DNA from: Paludibacter sp.
Lineage (GTDB): Bacteria > Bacteroidota > Bacteroidia > Bacteroidales > Paludibacteraceae
NCBI GenBank assembly: GCA_024709185.1
Contig: JANJXE010000024.1
Span: 1 to 6,827 of the forward strand
Length of the DNA: 6,827 nt
Reading direction: 5' to 3'
Shown: positions 1 to 6,827 of the stretch, piece by piece
Position numbering within the stretch: the stretch's first letter is position 1
Layout of the letters: each line of letters starts with the position of its first letter
Position numbers and translations under genes: made by a program
Notes under the pieces: model-generated
Seen by the model: the letters and a program-made list of their open reading frames with translations, nothing else
The model's database searches: none
Told to the model about the DNA's origin: nothing

Positions 1-1178
1 TTTTTCTTATCGTTAATCGAACTGAGTTTTACATTCAGCGTCGTTGACTTTGTAATTGAAAAGTCGAAGTTAGTCCTCAGGTTAAAGCGTTTGTAGTAGG
101 AGTTTGTGGTATAACTTCCGAGGTCAAATCCGACAAAAGGTCCTCCCGAATGCAGGTATTCACCAGATACATAATATTTCACCTTTTCAGTACCTCCGTT
201 CAGGTTGAATGAGTATTGTTGTTCGTAAAAATGATCTTTCACCAGCAAATCGCGCCAGTCGACACTCGGATGACCGTAGGGGTCGTCGTTCAACCGCCAG
301 CGTTCGATGTCGTAGTCGCTGTATTTCGGTGCACTACCTACATTTTTAAGCGCTTCATTGTAAAGCACTGCATAGTCGTAGGCACCCAAAAATTCCGGAA
401 AAGCAAGAGGTTGATGCATTCTCACTTCAGCTTTCACCGAGACCTTCGGCTTTCCTACCTGACCTTCTTTGGTCGTAATGAGGATGACACCGTTAGCACC
501 CCTCACACCGTACACTGCTGTGGCAGAAGCATCTTTCAACACACTAAACTGTGCAATATCCTCGGCGTTGATATTCGAAAAAGTCGATTCGATACCATCC
601 ACCAGCACCAATGGACTGGCAGAGTTGGTGGTTGCCTTGCCACGAATAAAAATCTGGGCATCCGAAAGGGTACCGTCGTTGGAATAACGGTCGGTACCTC
701 CACCGATATTACCATCCCCCAGGCGCACGACTGCACCGGCAATTCTACCAGCGATGGCATTGGTAAGGTTGGCAGGAGTCGCTACCTTGAGCTGTTCGTT
801 GTTGATATTCGAAATTGCCCCTACAATACTGGCCTTACGTTGGGTACCATAACCCACCACGAGTACTTCATCGAGCTGCTTTGTATCCTCCAGCATGATA
901 ATCTTCAACTGACTCTGACCCTGTTTCACTTTTATCACCTGACGTTCGAAACCCAGGTAGGAAAATACCAGCATTGGTGTTGCCACCGGCGATTTAAGGG
1001 TAAAAAAACCATTCACATCGGTGAGTGTACCAACCGTACGACTCTCCTCCATGGCTATACTGACCGCTATCAGTGGTTCATTATTCACATCGACAACCGT
1101 TCCGGAGATCACATAATCGCGTGCCGCAATCGAAACAGAGCTGATAAACAGAACTATACTTACTATTGTGTTTCTCAT
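1..1178 (-). CDS. SusC/RagA-family TonB-linked outer-membrane transporter, second copy (C-terminal part beyond left edge)
   Basis: Outer-membrane beta-barrel importer that, with a SusD-type lipoprotein, takes up oligomeric nutrients using TonB energy. Only the first 392 codons are in the window; the frame is open to base 3. The start ATG at 1178-1176 is followed by a signal peptide (residues 1 to about 19, MRNTIVSIVLFISSVSIAA). Residues about 22-97 form a carboxypeptidase-regulatory-like beta-sandwich (ISGTVVD at 24-30, TDVNGFFTL at 53-61, FSYLGFE at 72-78). QLDEVLVVGYG at 101-111 is the TonB-box-like stretch. The plug domain covers about 115-240, with IFIRG (176-180), LVLVDGIE (190-197), VLKDASATAVYGVRGANG (213-230) and the first barrel strands after it. 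YDYAVLYNEA (267-276) is shared with the upstream SusC, so the two are paralogues. The start lies 12 nt after the susD stop, so it is probably the third gene of the operon. A partner susD should follow beyond base 1. The substrate cannot be told. Confidence 0.95.
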   Translation of the reverse strand, partial: MRNTIVSIVLFISSVSIAARDYVISGTVVDVNNEPLIAVSIAMEESRTVGTLTDVNGFFTLKSPVATPMLVFSYLGFERQVIKVKQGQSQLKIIMLEDTKQLDEVLVVGYGTQRKASIVGAISNINNEQLKVATPANLTNAIAGRIAGAVVRLGDGNIGGGTDRYSNDGTLSDAQIFIRGKATTNSASPLVLVDGIESTFSNINAEDIAQFSVLKDASATAVYGVRGANGVILITTKEGQVGKPKVSVKAEVRMHQPLAFPEFLGAYDYAVLYNEALKNVGSAPKYSDYDIERWRLNDDPYGHPSVDWRDLLVKDHFYEQQYSFNLNGGTEKVKYYVSGEYLHSGGPFVGFDLGSYTTNSYYKRFNLRTNFDFSITKSTTLNVKLSSINDKK

Positions 1179-1190
1179 ATCTTTAGTGAT

Positions 1191-2885
1191 TTACCAATCT
1201 TTATTTTGAATTAACATCTTGTTTCTGCTGAGTTCCGATTGCGGGAACGGATAGTAATACATCTTAGGCAGAAAAACACGATTTTCGACTTCCACAATCT
1301 CATAGCTGTAGGTGAAATTCCCAAGATTTGTAATTTTCACACCACGCACCGGGCGGTTCAATACCGTTTCGGCCAGTTTCCAGCGCCGTAAATCGAAATA
1401 GCGATGATCTTCGAAGGCCAGCTCAATCTGACGTTCTTTGTAGATGGCAGTGCGCATTCTATCCTTGTCACCCACCGGAATGACATCAGCAAAATCGAGA
1501 TTGCCGCGCAAACCAGCCCGCTGACGGATTAGCTTTATCGCCTGACGGGCAGTCATACCATAGGATTTTGGATCTGCATCGGGACCGTACATTTCGTTCA
1601 TAGCCTCAGCATAATTCAACAAAATCTCGGCATAACGAAAAATCACGTAGGGATGAGGGCCCGAAGCAGCAGTTCCCCACCAGTTAGCAACAGGATTCAT
1701 GAATTTACGCAGGTAAAATCCGGTCCGGGTGGCATTCACACTTCCGGTAACATCCGAACCTCCGGTAAAAGTCTCAACAGTATGATTATCCAGATACACC
1801 GTTCCATTGTACAGAATATTAATAGCCAGGCGTGGATCGCGTCTCAGAAACGGATTCGCGGCATCGCGGGTGTTGGTCCAATCGAATTCGGTACCATCCA
1901 GTTTATAATAGGCATCCACTAAGTCGAGGGTCGGACAATTGCCTCCTCCACCGTTCTGCAATCCTACCGGTGCATTCACCTGTTCGAGGGCATTGCTGTT
2001 GGCACTTAGTTTACTGAATATCACTTCCGTATTTTTAATGGTCGTGAAAATCTGGTTATTCGCCAGGTTGCCCAGGGAATATACAGGTACAGAACCATTC
2101 TTCAGATTAATTACTTCTGCGGCCGCACTGGCTGCTTTGTCCCATTTTTCCGGATCGTATTTCCCGTGCTCTACCGTATCATCCGGGCTATCGGGATTGT
2201 TGTACAATTTACTGGCAGCAAACAAGTACAAACGTGACTTCAGAGCAAGAGCCGCTCCTTTCGTCGCTCTTCCGATATTAGCATCGGAAACAATAACTGG
2301 CAAATGCATCACCGCACTATCGCATAGTGATTCAATATAGGCCACGGTTTCATCAATGGTACTGCGTGGAATCGCTACGGCTTCATTTACACTAATAGAC
2401 TTCAGCGGAATGGGATAGCCACCGAAACGTTTCAGCAGCTCAAAGCTCAACAATGCACGTATAAACAGCACCTGTGCATAGCTTTGATTTCGACCGCTTT
2501 CCTTCATAATTTTGTCAGAAATAAACGGATGAATCTGATCGCGGTACACATGAGTCAGGTGAATCCCGCGATAATTGTTAGTAAGAGGATTATCCGGAAG
2601 ATACGTAGGTCCCCAGGCACCGGTATTCCAGCGTGAAATAAGGGTCGACTTGGGGGCAAAAACAGCCTCATCAGTTACACTGGCCAGCATGGCATTGCTG
2701 AAGCGACCGTATCCCGAAGGAACATAGGTGTATAAATTATTGATGTAATCGACCAGTTTGAGTGAGTCACCGTAGACGACACTGGCATCGGCCAAATCCA
2801 GCGGAACGGAATTAATGGTCTGATCTTCACAGGAGGAAGTCAGTAAAATAAAGCCGGTAAACAGAAATATAATTGCTCGTTTCAT
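1191..2885 (-). CDS. SusD/RagB-family surface nutrient-binding lipoprotein
   Basis: A 564-residue alpha-helical, TPR-like lipoprotein that sits over the SusC barrel on the cell surface and captures ligand. The start ATG at 2885 opens a lipoprotein signal peptide ending LLTSSC, with C19 as the lipidation site. The next residues, E20 and D21, are acidic, as in Bacteroidota surface-export signals. The SusD-like N-terminal domain runs to about residue 225 and includes RALLSFELLKRFGGYPIP (143-160) and ATKGAALALKSRLYLFA (207-223). The C-terminal RagB/SusD domain includes ERQIELAFEDHRYFDLRRWK (484-503) and the typical ending LIQNKDW. The length is normal for the family (about 500-600), with no frameshift. 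It begins 12 nt after the upstream susC stop and ends 12 nt before the next susC start. By position it pairs with the upstream susC (2898-5702). The ligand is unknown; SusD proteins bind glycans, peptides and other oligomers. Confidence 0.97.
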   Translation of the reverse strand: MKRAIIFLFTGFILLTSSCEDQTINSVPLDLADASVVYGDSLKLVDYINNLYTYVPSGYGRFSNAMLASVTDEAVFAPKSTLISRWNTGAWGPTYLPDNPLTNNYRGIHLTHVYRDQIHPFISDKIMKESGRNQSYAQVLFIRALLSFELLKRFGGYPIPLKSISVNEAVAIPRSTIDETVAYIESLCDSAVMHLPVIVSDANIGRATKGAALALKSRLYLFAASKLYNNPDSPDDTVEHGKYDPEKWDKAASAAAEVINLKNGSVPVYSLGNLANNQIFTTIKNTEVIFSKLSANSNALEQVNAPVGLQNGGGGNCPTLDLVDAYYKLDGTEFDWTNTRDAANPFLRRDPRLAINILYNGTVYLDNHTVETFTGGSDVTGSVNATRTGFYLRKFMNPVANWWGTAASGPHPYVIFRYAEILLNYAEAMNEMYGPDADPKSYGMTARQAIKLIRQRAGLRGNLDFADVIPVGDKDRMRTAIYKERQIELAFEDHRYFDLRRWKLAETVLNRPVRGVKITNLGNFTYSYEIVEVENRVFLPKMYYYPFPQSELSRNKMLIQNKDW

Positions 2886-2897
2886 GTTCGTAGGATA

Positions 2898-5702
2898 TTA
2901 AAAGTTGATATTTAAACCCACACTTACTGCCCGTGTAATCGGATAGCGGGTATCAGTCGATTCTGGATCGAATGCAGTGATCGCCGACCAGGTCAGTAAG
3001 TTGGAACCATTCACAAACAGACGCGCTTTAGAAATTCCTGCAGACTGCAACACAGTTGAAGCGAAGTTATAGCCCAGTTCAAGGTGTTTCAACCGCAGGA
3101 AAGACGCATCTTTCACCCAATACGAACTGGTTGCGTAATTGTTGGTGGTTGTAAAGGAAAGACGCGGATAAGAGGCATTCTGTCCTGAACCCGGTTGCCA
3201 ACGGTTTAGATGTTCTTCTGTAGCATTTCCCCGACCGTTGTACATTGCCCAGTGCAAACCCGCTGTCGATTGATAGGTATCGATATTTCCCAATCCTTGA
3301 AACAAAATCGTAAAGTCGATGTTTTTCCAGTTAAAACCAGCCTGAATTCCATATACAATTTCGGGAATAGCCGGTTTGCCAATATTCTGCACATCGCTTT
3401 CATCAATTACATTGTCCCCGTTCAGGTCCTTATACTTCAAATCGCCGGGCTGCACAGTTCCCAGAAAACTCTGATCGGGAAGTGCGTTGAAGTCATCCTC
3501 TTCGACAAAATAACGGTCGAATACATAGCCAAACCTTGTCCCATAGGGATGACCGGTGCGGTACATCCAGGGATAGGCCTGATCCTGTTCATCCTGAAAA
3601 ACTATTGTATTGCGGGCAAACGAATAATTGAAACCCACGAAATAGGTAAAATCGCCAGCTTTGTCATTCCATCGCAAATCTACTTCAAAGCCCCGGTTAT
3701 TCATCTTTCCTACAGGATTGTAAAAATCGTCGCCATACATCACCGAGACAGCATTTGCCACCAGGATGTTGCGGTTTTTCTCATCGAACAAATCTACTGT
3801 TCCGCTCAACTTATTTCCGAACAAACCAAAGTCGATACCCAGATTCGACTTCAGCGTACGTTCCCAGGTGATGGTAGTATTCAGAATACGGGCTTCGCTG
3901 ATACCTGTGGATTGAGTAGGAGTAGTTCCAAAGTAGGCGCCCGAAGCTGTACCAAAGGCAGGAAGGTATTCGTAGTAGGGATTAATCGTATTTCCTGTCT
4001 GCCCAAACGAGCCGCGGAGTTTCAGAAAGTTAAGGTGATCACTTTTCAGAAAATCTTCTTCGGAAAGTATCCATCCGGCAGCAGCAACGGGAAAGAAACC
4101 ATAGCGGCTCGTTGTCGGGAAACGGTTGCTTCCACTGTACGAAAAGCTTAAATCGAGTAAATAGCGGTTGAGGTGACGGTACGAAAACTTCCCTTTCAGC
4201 CCCTGATAGTTGTCGGTAAGACTGGTATAGCGGTATTCTTTCGTTTGCTGACGGTCGACCAAAAGCAGGGCATTGAAATAATCCAAGGCCGATTCTTTTG
4301 TATAATTGAGACCAATAAGCTGGTTGTAATCACGATTCATCGCATTGTATCCTCCTGAATTAGATATTTCGGAATCAAGACCGGAAATAAACCATCCGCT
4401 CATGGCCGCATTGGTTCGATGAACCGCATAGGTTTTGGTACGGCTCGTATAAATCTGCGCATAACTGTTGAATCCGATATTCCCAAATACATACAAGCCC
4501 TGTAACAGACGGTCGAGCTTATAGCTAAACTGAATAGTCGACGATATATAATTAGTTTCCAACGATGTAAAACCGCGGTAATTTAAATGTCCATATGGAT
4601 TGTTGGTATAGTTTTGGGTCCCCATCAGTTTGCCAAGGTAATTAAGCGGTTGAAATGCATATGCAGGTGTTCCGTAAATTACCGACAGCATCGATTCATC
4701 GTAGTTGGAGGCAAAACCTCCCGGCATATTGCGGGTATCTTTTTTGGACTTAATATCGGCGCTCAGCGAAAGATTCTTATTCACATTCACATCGACATTA
4801 CCGTGCAGATTAAAAACGTCCACTTCGGTATTGGTACTGTAGGTATTGACGCGCTGATCGGTATTAAACACCCCTGTATTGTGGAAATAACTACCAGCCA
4901 GGTAGTACCGAACCGTTTCCGAGCCACCTGAGAAATTGACATTGTGACGAGTAAGTACAGTATTGTTCTTTAGCATTAAATCCACCCAGTTTACATTCGG
5001 ATATTCATAGGGCGATTTATTGTCCTTGTAACCCTGTATATCTTCTTCCGGGAAAAAGACCATTGCATTGGGGTTATCGTTCAGCATGGCTTCGTTGTAC
5101 AACACCGCATAATCGTAGGAATTGACAAACTTCGGCAGTTTAAGAGGAGTCTGAAGCGCTGTTCCTGTGTTGTAGCCAACCTTAAGCTTTCCTTTTTCTC
5201 CTTTGCGGGTTTCAACAACAATTACGCCCGAAGTAGATTTCAGACCGTATAATACGGTAGCAGCAGCATCCTTTAATACTGTTATGGATTTAATATCGTA
5301 GGGATCGAGCATCCGAATGTCGGAAGTCTGGAATCCATCCACGATATACGTTATACTGTTCCGGTGGAAGGAGTTCACACCACGCAAATACACAGAGCCG
5401 GATTCGATTCCGGGCATGCCGGTTTCCTGAACCACGGCCAGACCGGTCAGGCGGCCAGCCAACATGTTGAACCGGTTTGAGCCAGCTATATTCTCCATTT
5501 CCGCACCATCGACCGAAGAGATAGCCTCGGTCAGGTAACGAAGTGGCCTGGTTTGGTACAGCAGTGTTTCTTTAATCGAGTCGTTGGAAAACCGATTGGC
5601 TTTCGACTGGCTTGCAGAAGACCCGGAAGTTGCCATGATAGAAGGACTGATCATCGTAAAGAAGAAAATCAGACGCATCAGGATGTTTCTATTCCAATTC
5701 AT
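2898..5702 (-). CDS. SusC/RagA-family TonB-linked outer-membrane transporter lacking the N-terminal regulatory-like domain
   Basis: A complete 934-residue beta-barrel importer, first gene of the operon. I place the start at the ATG at 5702 because it is followed at once by a signal peptide (MNWNRNILMRLIFFFTMISP, cleavage probably near A24). The same frame stays open to a TTG at 5759, but that adds 19 hydrophilic residues before the signal. The plug domain covers about 57-170: SVYLRG (103-108), TYIVDGF (118-124), VLKDAAATVLYGLKSTSGV (142-160) and VETRKGEKG (163-171). The barrel fills the rest. YDYAVLYNEA (196-205) and FLKLRGSFGQTGN are typical of the family. DLNGDNVIDESD (759-770) is the usual EF-hand-like calcium loop, and the C-terminus ends AVSVGLNINF. 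Unusually, no carboxypeptidase-regulatory-like domain or DEVVVVGYG-type stretch precedes the plug. Only about 30 residues, including LLYQTRPLRYLTE (47-59), separate signal and plug. The stop lies 12 nt before susD. Family assignment is certain; the substrate is not. Confidence 0.96.
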   Translation of the reverse strand: MNWNRNILMRLIFFFTMISPSIMATSGSSASQSKANRFSNDSIKETLLYQTRPLRYLTEAISSVDGAEMENIAGSNRFNMLAGRLTGLAVVQETGMPGIESGSVYLRGVNSFHRNSITYIVDGFQTSDIRMLDPYDIKSITVLKDAAATVLYGLKSTSGVIVVETRKGEKGKLKVGYNTGTALQTPLKLPKFVNSYDYAVLYNEAMLNDNPNAMVFFPEEDIQGYKDNKSPYEYPNVNWVDLMLKNNTVLTRHNVNFSGGSETVRYYLAGSYFHNTGVFNTDQRVNTYSTNTEVDVFNLHGNVDVNVNKNLSLSADIKSKKDTRNMPGGFASNYDESMLSVIYGTPAYAFQPLNYLGKLMGTQNYTNNPYGHLNYRGFTSLETNYISSTIQFSYKLDRLLQGLYVFGNIGFNSYAQIYTSRTKTYAVHRTNAAMSGWFISGLDSEISNSGGYNAMNRDYNQLIGLNYTKESALDYFNALLLVDRQQTKEYRYTSLTDNYQGLKGKFSYRHLNRYLLDLSFSYSGSNRFPTTSRYGFFPVAAAGWILSEEDFLKSDHLNFLKLRGSFGQTGNTINPYYEYLPAFGTASGAYFGTTPTQSTGISEARILNTTITWERTLKSNLGIDFGLFGNKLSGTVDLFDEKNRNILVANAVSVMYGDDFYNPVGKMNNRGFEVDLRWNDKAGDFTYFVGFNYSFARNTIVFQDEQDQAYPWMYRTGHPYGTRFGYVFDRYFVEEDDFNALPDQSFLGTVQPGDLKYKDLNGDNVIDESDVQNIGKPAIPEIVYGIQAGFNWKNIDFTILFQGLGNIDTYQSTAGLHWAMYNGRGNATEEHLNRWQPGSGQNASYPRLSFTTTNNYATSSYWVKDASFLRLKHLELGYNFASTVLQSAGISKARLFVNGSNLLTWSAITAFDPESTDTRYPITRAVSVGLNINF

Positions 5703-5760
5703 TATACTAGATTTTGGTATTAAAATATCGGCCCTGTTAGTTATATCCTTTATTTTCAAT

Positions 5761-5799
5761 AATCAGCTGTACGTTTTTTCGCATCTCAATAAGCTGATT
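5761..5799 (-). repeat. 8-bp inverted repeat in the presumed susC leader
   Basis: AATCAGCT at 5761-5768 and AGCTGATT at 5792-5799 are perfect reverse complements separated by 23 bases. In the susC direction the element ends 58 nt before the ATG. The transcript could fold into an 8-bp hairpin, with a possible small nested stem (UGCG-A6-CGUA, one G-U pair) in its loop. It could be a leader hairpin that affects translation, or two half-sites for a dimeric regulator. No U-run follows it on the susC strand as a terminator would need. The repeat is seen directly; any role is inference. Confidence 0.4.
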
Positions 5800-5979
5800 G
5801 TTTGAGAGCATAAAGAAAGAAATAACTTATAGCAATCTAAATCCAAATAACGTAATTTAATCCTCATAAAACGAAATTCAAAATTCATCTGTCATTGATT
5901 ATTAAAACCTTGAATTTGCCAATAAACACAAGTATGTTTCATTTTGTCCTTTACTCCTCCTGATTAGCGTTAAATGAGG

Positions 5980-6005
5980 ATGAAACTGCGCAAAAAAGGT
6001 TTCAT
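5980..6005. promoter_or_regulatory. Palindromic ATGAAAC-N12-GTTTCAT, candidate operator
   Basis: ATGAAAC (5980-5986) and GTTTCAT (5999-6005) are perfect inverted copies 12 bases apart. A third copy, GTTTCAT, lies at 5936-5942, within the 10-base direct repeat GTTTCATTTT shared with 5999-6008. The palindrome overlaps the possible upstream promoter element of the plus-strand gene, a position that would suit a repressor or activator site. Seven-base repeats can occur by chance in AT-rich DNA, so this is a weak call. The regulator is not in the window. Confidence 0.3.
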
Positions 6006-6030
6006 TTTTCAGGCAATCCGGCTTAATTTG
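6000..6030 (+). promoter_or_regulatory. Candidate Bacteroidota-type promoter for the enolase-superfamily gene
   Basis: TTAATTTG at 6023-6030 matches the primary-sigma -7 consensus TAnnTTTG at five of six fixed positions. TTTC at 6000-6003 is one base off the -33 element TTTG, with 19 bases between them, about the normal spacing. Transcription would begin roughly 20 bases before the ATG at 6056, giving a short AT-rich leader without a Shine-Dalgarno sequence, as is common in this phylum. Both elements are imperfect, so the call is tentative. Confidence 0.35.
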
Positions 6031-6055
6031 TATGTTAATAATATTATCTGAAATC

Positions 6056-6827
6056 ATGACCACACAATCGCGCAGAGATTTTCTCAAAAAAAGCATAGCC
6101 GGGGCAGGTGGTATCTACCTGGCTTCAACAGGAATTACCAGTGCTGTTACCGAAAACAGGCACATCACACCCAAGAAGATACCCTTTGACCCGTGCCGGA
6201 AAACGATTACCATTGCAGCTGCCGATTTACAATTTGAACGCGAGCCGCTCCTGCATCCCTTTGGATTCAAAGGCGGCTATTTATCCGAATTATGGCAGTC
6301 CGTTGCAAAGGTGCAGAGTGATTCAGGACTGTATGGCATCGGTTTGGGAATACAAAGCGTACTGTGGTCGGATAGCAACATCTTTTCTTCGTATCCCGAA
6401 TCGGGTGGAAATGCATTGATGTATGCCCTCACCGCCAGAGCACTTCAAATCATTAAAGGAATGAAATTCCAAACGCCGGTTGGTCTGCTCGATGAAATTG
6501 TGCCGGAACTTTTCGAATATGGCAAGCGAATTACGGCCAACCCCAATCTCCGCCTTACTTTTGTGCTCAATGCCCTTGTACCCGTCGATAATGCATTGTG
6601 GGTGCTCTATGCCCGCGAAAACGCTATCACTGATTTTGACGAGCTGATACCAGCGCCCTACAAAGCTGCTTTTACGGAAAAACACGACAAACTGGCTGCC
6701 ATTCCGCTTATTTCGTACAATGTAAGTTCAGCAGATATCCGAAAGGAAGCCGACAACGGATACTTCTTCATGAAGATAAAGATTGGCCAGGCCGGCACCC
6801 AACAGGAAATGCTCGATAAAGATATGG
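6056..6827 (+). CDS. Tat-exported enolase-superfamily protein, L-Ala-DL-Glu epimerase-like (C-terminal part beyond right edge)
   Basis: Only the first 257 codons are present, in one open frame from the ATG at 6056. The N-terminus is a twin-arginine (Tat) signal: SRRDFLK at 5-11, then a weakly hydrophobic stretch (SIAGAGGIYLASTGITSA, 13-30). The protein is therefore likely exported folded to the periplasm. Residues about 50-225 fit the capping domain of the muconate lactonizing/mandelate racemase branch, with FEREPLLHPFGFKGGYLSEL beginning at F60. FMKIKIGQAG contains K240-x-K242, the lysine pair at the end of the second barrel strand that abstracts the alpha-proton in this branch. The metal ligands and the opposite-face lysine lie beyond the window. 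I recognise the sequence style as the Bacteroidota group annotated L-alanine-DL-glutamate epimerase-like; true activity (dipeptide epimerase, sugar-acid dehydratase or other) is unproven. The KxK sits later than in typical dipeptide epimerases (about 150-165), even allowing for the signal, so the capping domain looks enlarged. It is transcribed away from the susCD operon. Confidence 0.85.
   Translation, partial: MTTQSRRDFLKKSIAGAGGIYLASTGITSAVTENRHITPKKIPFDPCRKTITIAAADLQFEREPLLHPFGFKGGYLSELWQSVAKVQSDSGLYGIGLGIQSVLWSDSNIFSSYPESGGNALMYALTARALQIIKGMKFQTPVGLLDEIVPELFEYGKRITANPNLRLTFVLNALVPVDNALWVLYARENAITDFDELIPAPYKAAFTEKHDKLAAIPLISYNVSSADIRKEADNGYFFMKIKIGQAGTQQEMLDKDM

Larger units (their letters stand above)
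5703..6055. other. AT-rich divergent intergenic control region
   Basis: These 353 bases lie between two divergent starts, the susC ATG at 5702 (minus) and the enolase-superfamily ATG at 6056 (plus), so both promoters should be here. Base composition is clearly more AT-rich than the flanking genes. Visible elements are an inverted repeat close to susC (5761-5799), three GTTTCAT heptamers in 5936-6005 and a possible promoter before the plus-strand gene (6000-6030). For the minus-strand operon the nearest match to the Bacteroidota -7 consensus TAnnTTTG is GAATTTTG (complement of 5879-5886), with a poor upstream element, so I do not call its promoter. A minus-strand frame of 64 codons (6096-5902) crosses the plus-strand gene start and looks spurious. 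No tRNA, other RNA gene or convincing terminator was seen. Confidence 0.7.

Noticed and set aside
1179..1190. Promoter or terminator between susD and susC2
   Set aside because: The gap is only 12 bases with no hairpin, so there is no room for either; co-transcription is the simpler reading.
216..1214. Plus-strand open frame of 332 codons antisense to susC2 and the end of susD
   Set aside because: The minus strand carries an unmistakable SusC in this interval. The plus-strand translation has no recognisable domain and is rich in H, C and T, as expected of an antisense shadow.
3210..4151. Plus-strand open frame of 313 codons inside susC1
   Set aside because: It lies wholly antisense to a certain SusC barrel region, has no domain and no plausible leader; it reflects codon bias of the real gene.
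5703..5759. N-terminal extension of susC1 to the TTG at 5759
   Set aside because: It would put 19 charged or polar residues before a complete signal peptide that begins at the ATG at 5702. The ATG is the better start.
5879..5886. GAATTTTG on the minus strand as the -7 element of the susC1 operon
   Set aside because: It is five of six to TAnnTTTG, but the upstream element is TTTT at 17-base spacing, too poor in AT-rich DNA to call.
5902..6096. Minus-strand frame of 64 codons across the divergent promoter region
   Set aside because: It overlaps the start and Tat signal codons of the enolase-superfamily gene on the other strand and has no recognisable features.
6323..6685. Minus-strand frame of 120 codons inside the enolase-superfamily gene
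   Set aside because: It is antisense to a frame with clear family motifs and shows no domain of its own.

Overview
The window looks like a piece of a Bacteroidota (Bacteroidetes) chromosome. The main evidence is a run of SusC/SusD-type outer-membrane uptake genes, a nutrient-acquisition system confined to this phylum. Supporting signs are a SusD lipoprotein with acidic residues just after the lipid-bearing cysteine, AT-rich translation starts without clear Shine-Dalgarno sequences, and a possible TAnnTTTG-like promoter. Genus cannot be set from the sequence. A Bacteroidales- or Marinilabiliales-type organism is a guess.

Layout. From 5702 down to base 1, on the minus strand, lies one tightly packed cluster in transcription order: a complete SusC-like TonB-dependent transporter (2898-5702), its SusD-like surface lipoprotein (1191-2885), and the first 392 residues of a second, different SusC-like transporter (1-1178, running off the left edge). 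Both junctions are exactly 12 nt, so this is almost certainly one operon. A second susD is expected just beyond the left edge. The two SusC proteins differ: the first goes almost directly from signal peptide to plug domain, while the second carries the usual N-terminal carboxypeptidase-regulatory-like domain and a TonB-box-like stretch.

The AT-rich region 5703-6055 separates the operon from a divergent plus-strand gene and must hold the control signals of both. It contains a possible promoter, three copies of a GTTTCAT heptamer (two forming a palindrome) and an 8-bp inverted repeat in the presumed susC leader.

From 6056 to the right edge is the first 257 codons of a Tat-exported enolase-superfamily protein, of the type usually annotated 'L-alanine-DL-glutamate epimerase-like / mandelate racemase-muconate lactonizing enzyme family'. 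The first pair of catalytic lysines (K240-x-K242) is visible; the metal ligands lie off the window.

Working model (inference): the SusCD complexes bring an oligomeric nutrient across the outer membrane, and the exported enolase-superfamily enzyme may act on a product of it in the periplasm. No glycoside hydrolase, peptidase or regulator is in view, so the substrate cannot be named. The architecture is of a known kind; I see no clearly new system.
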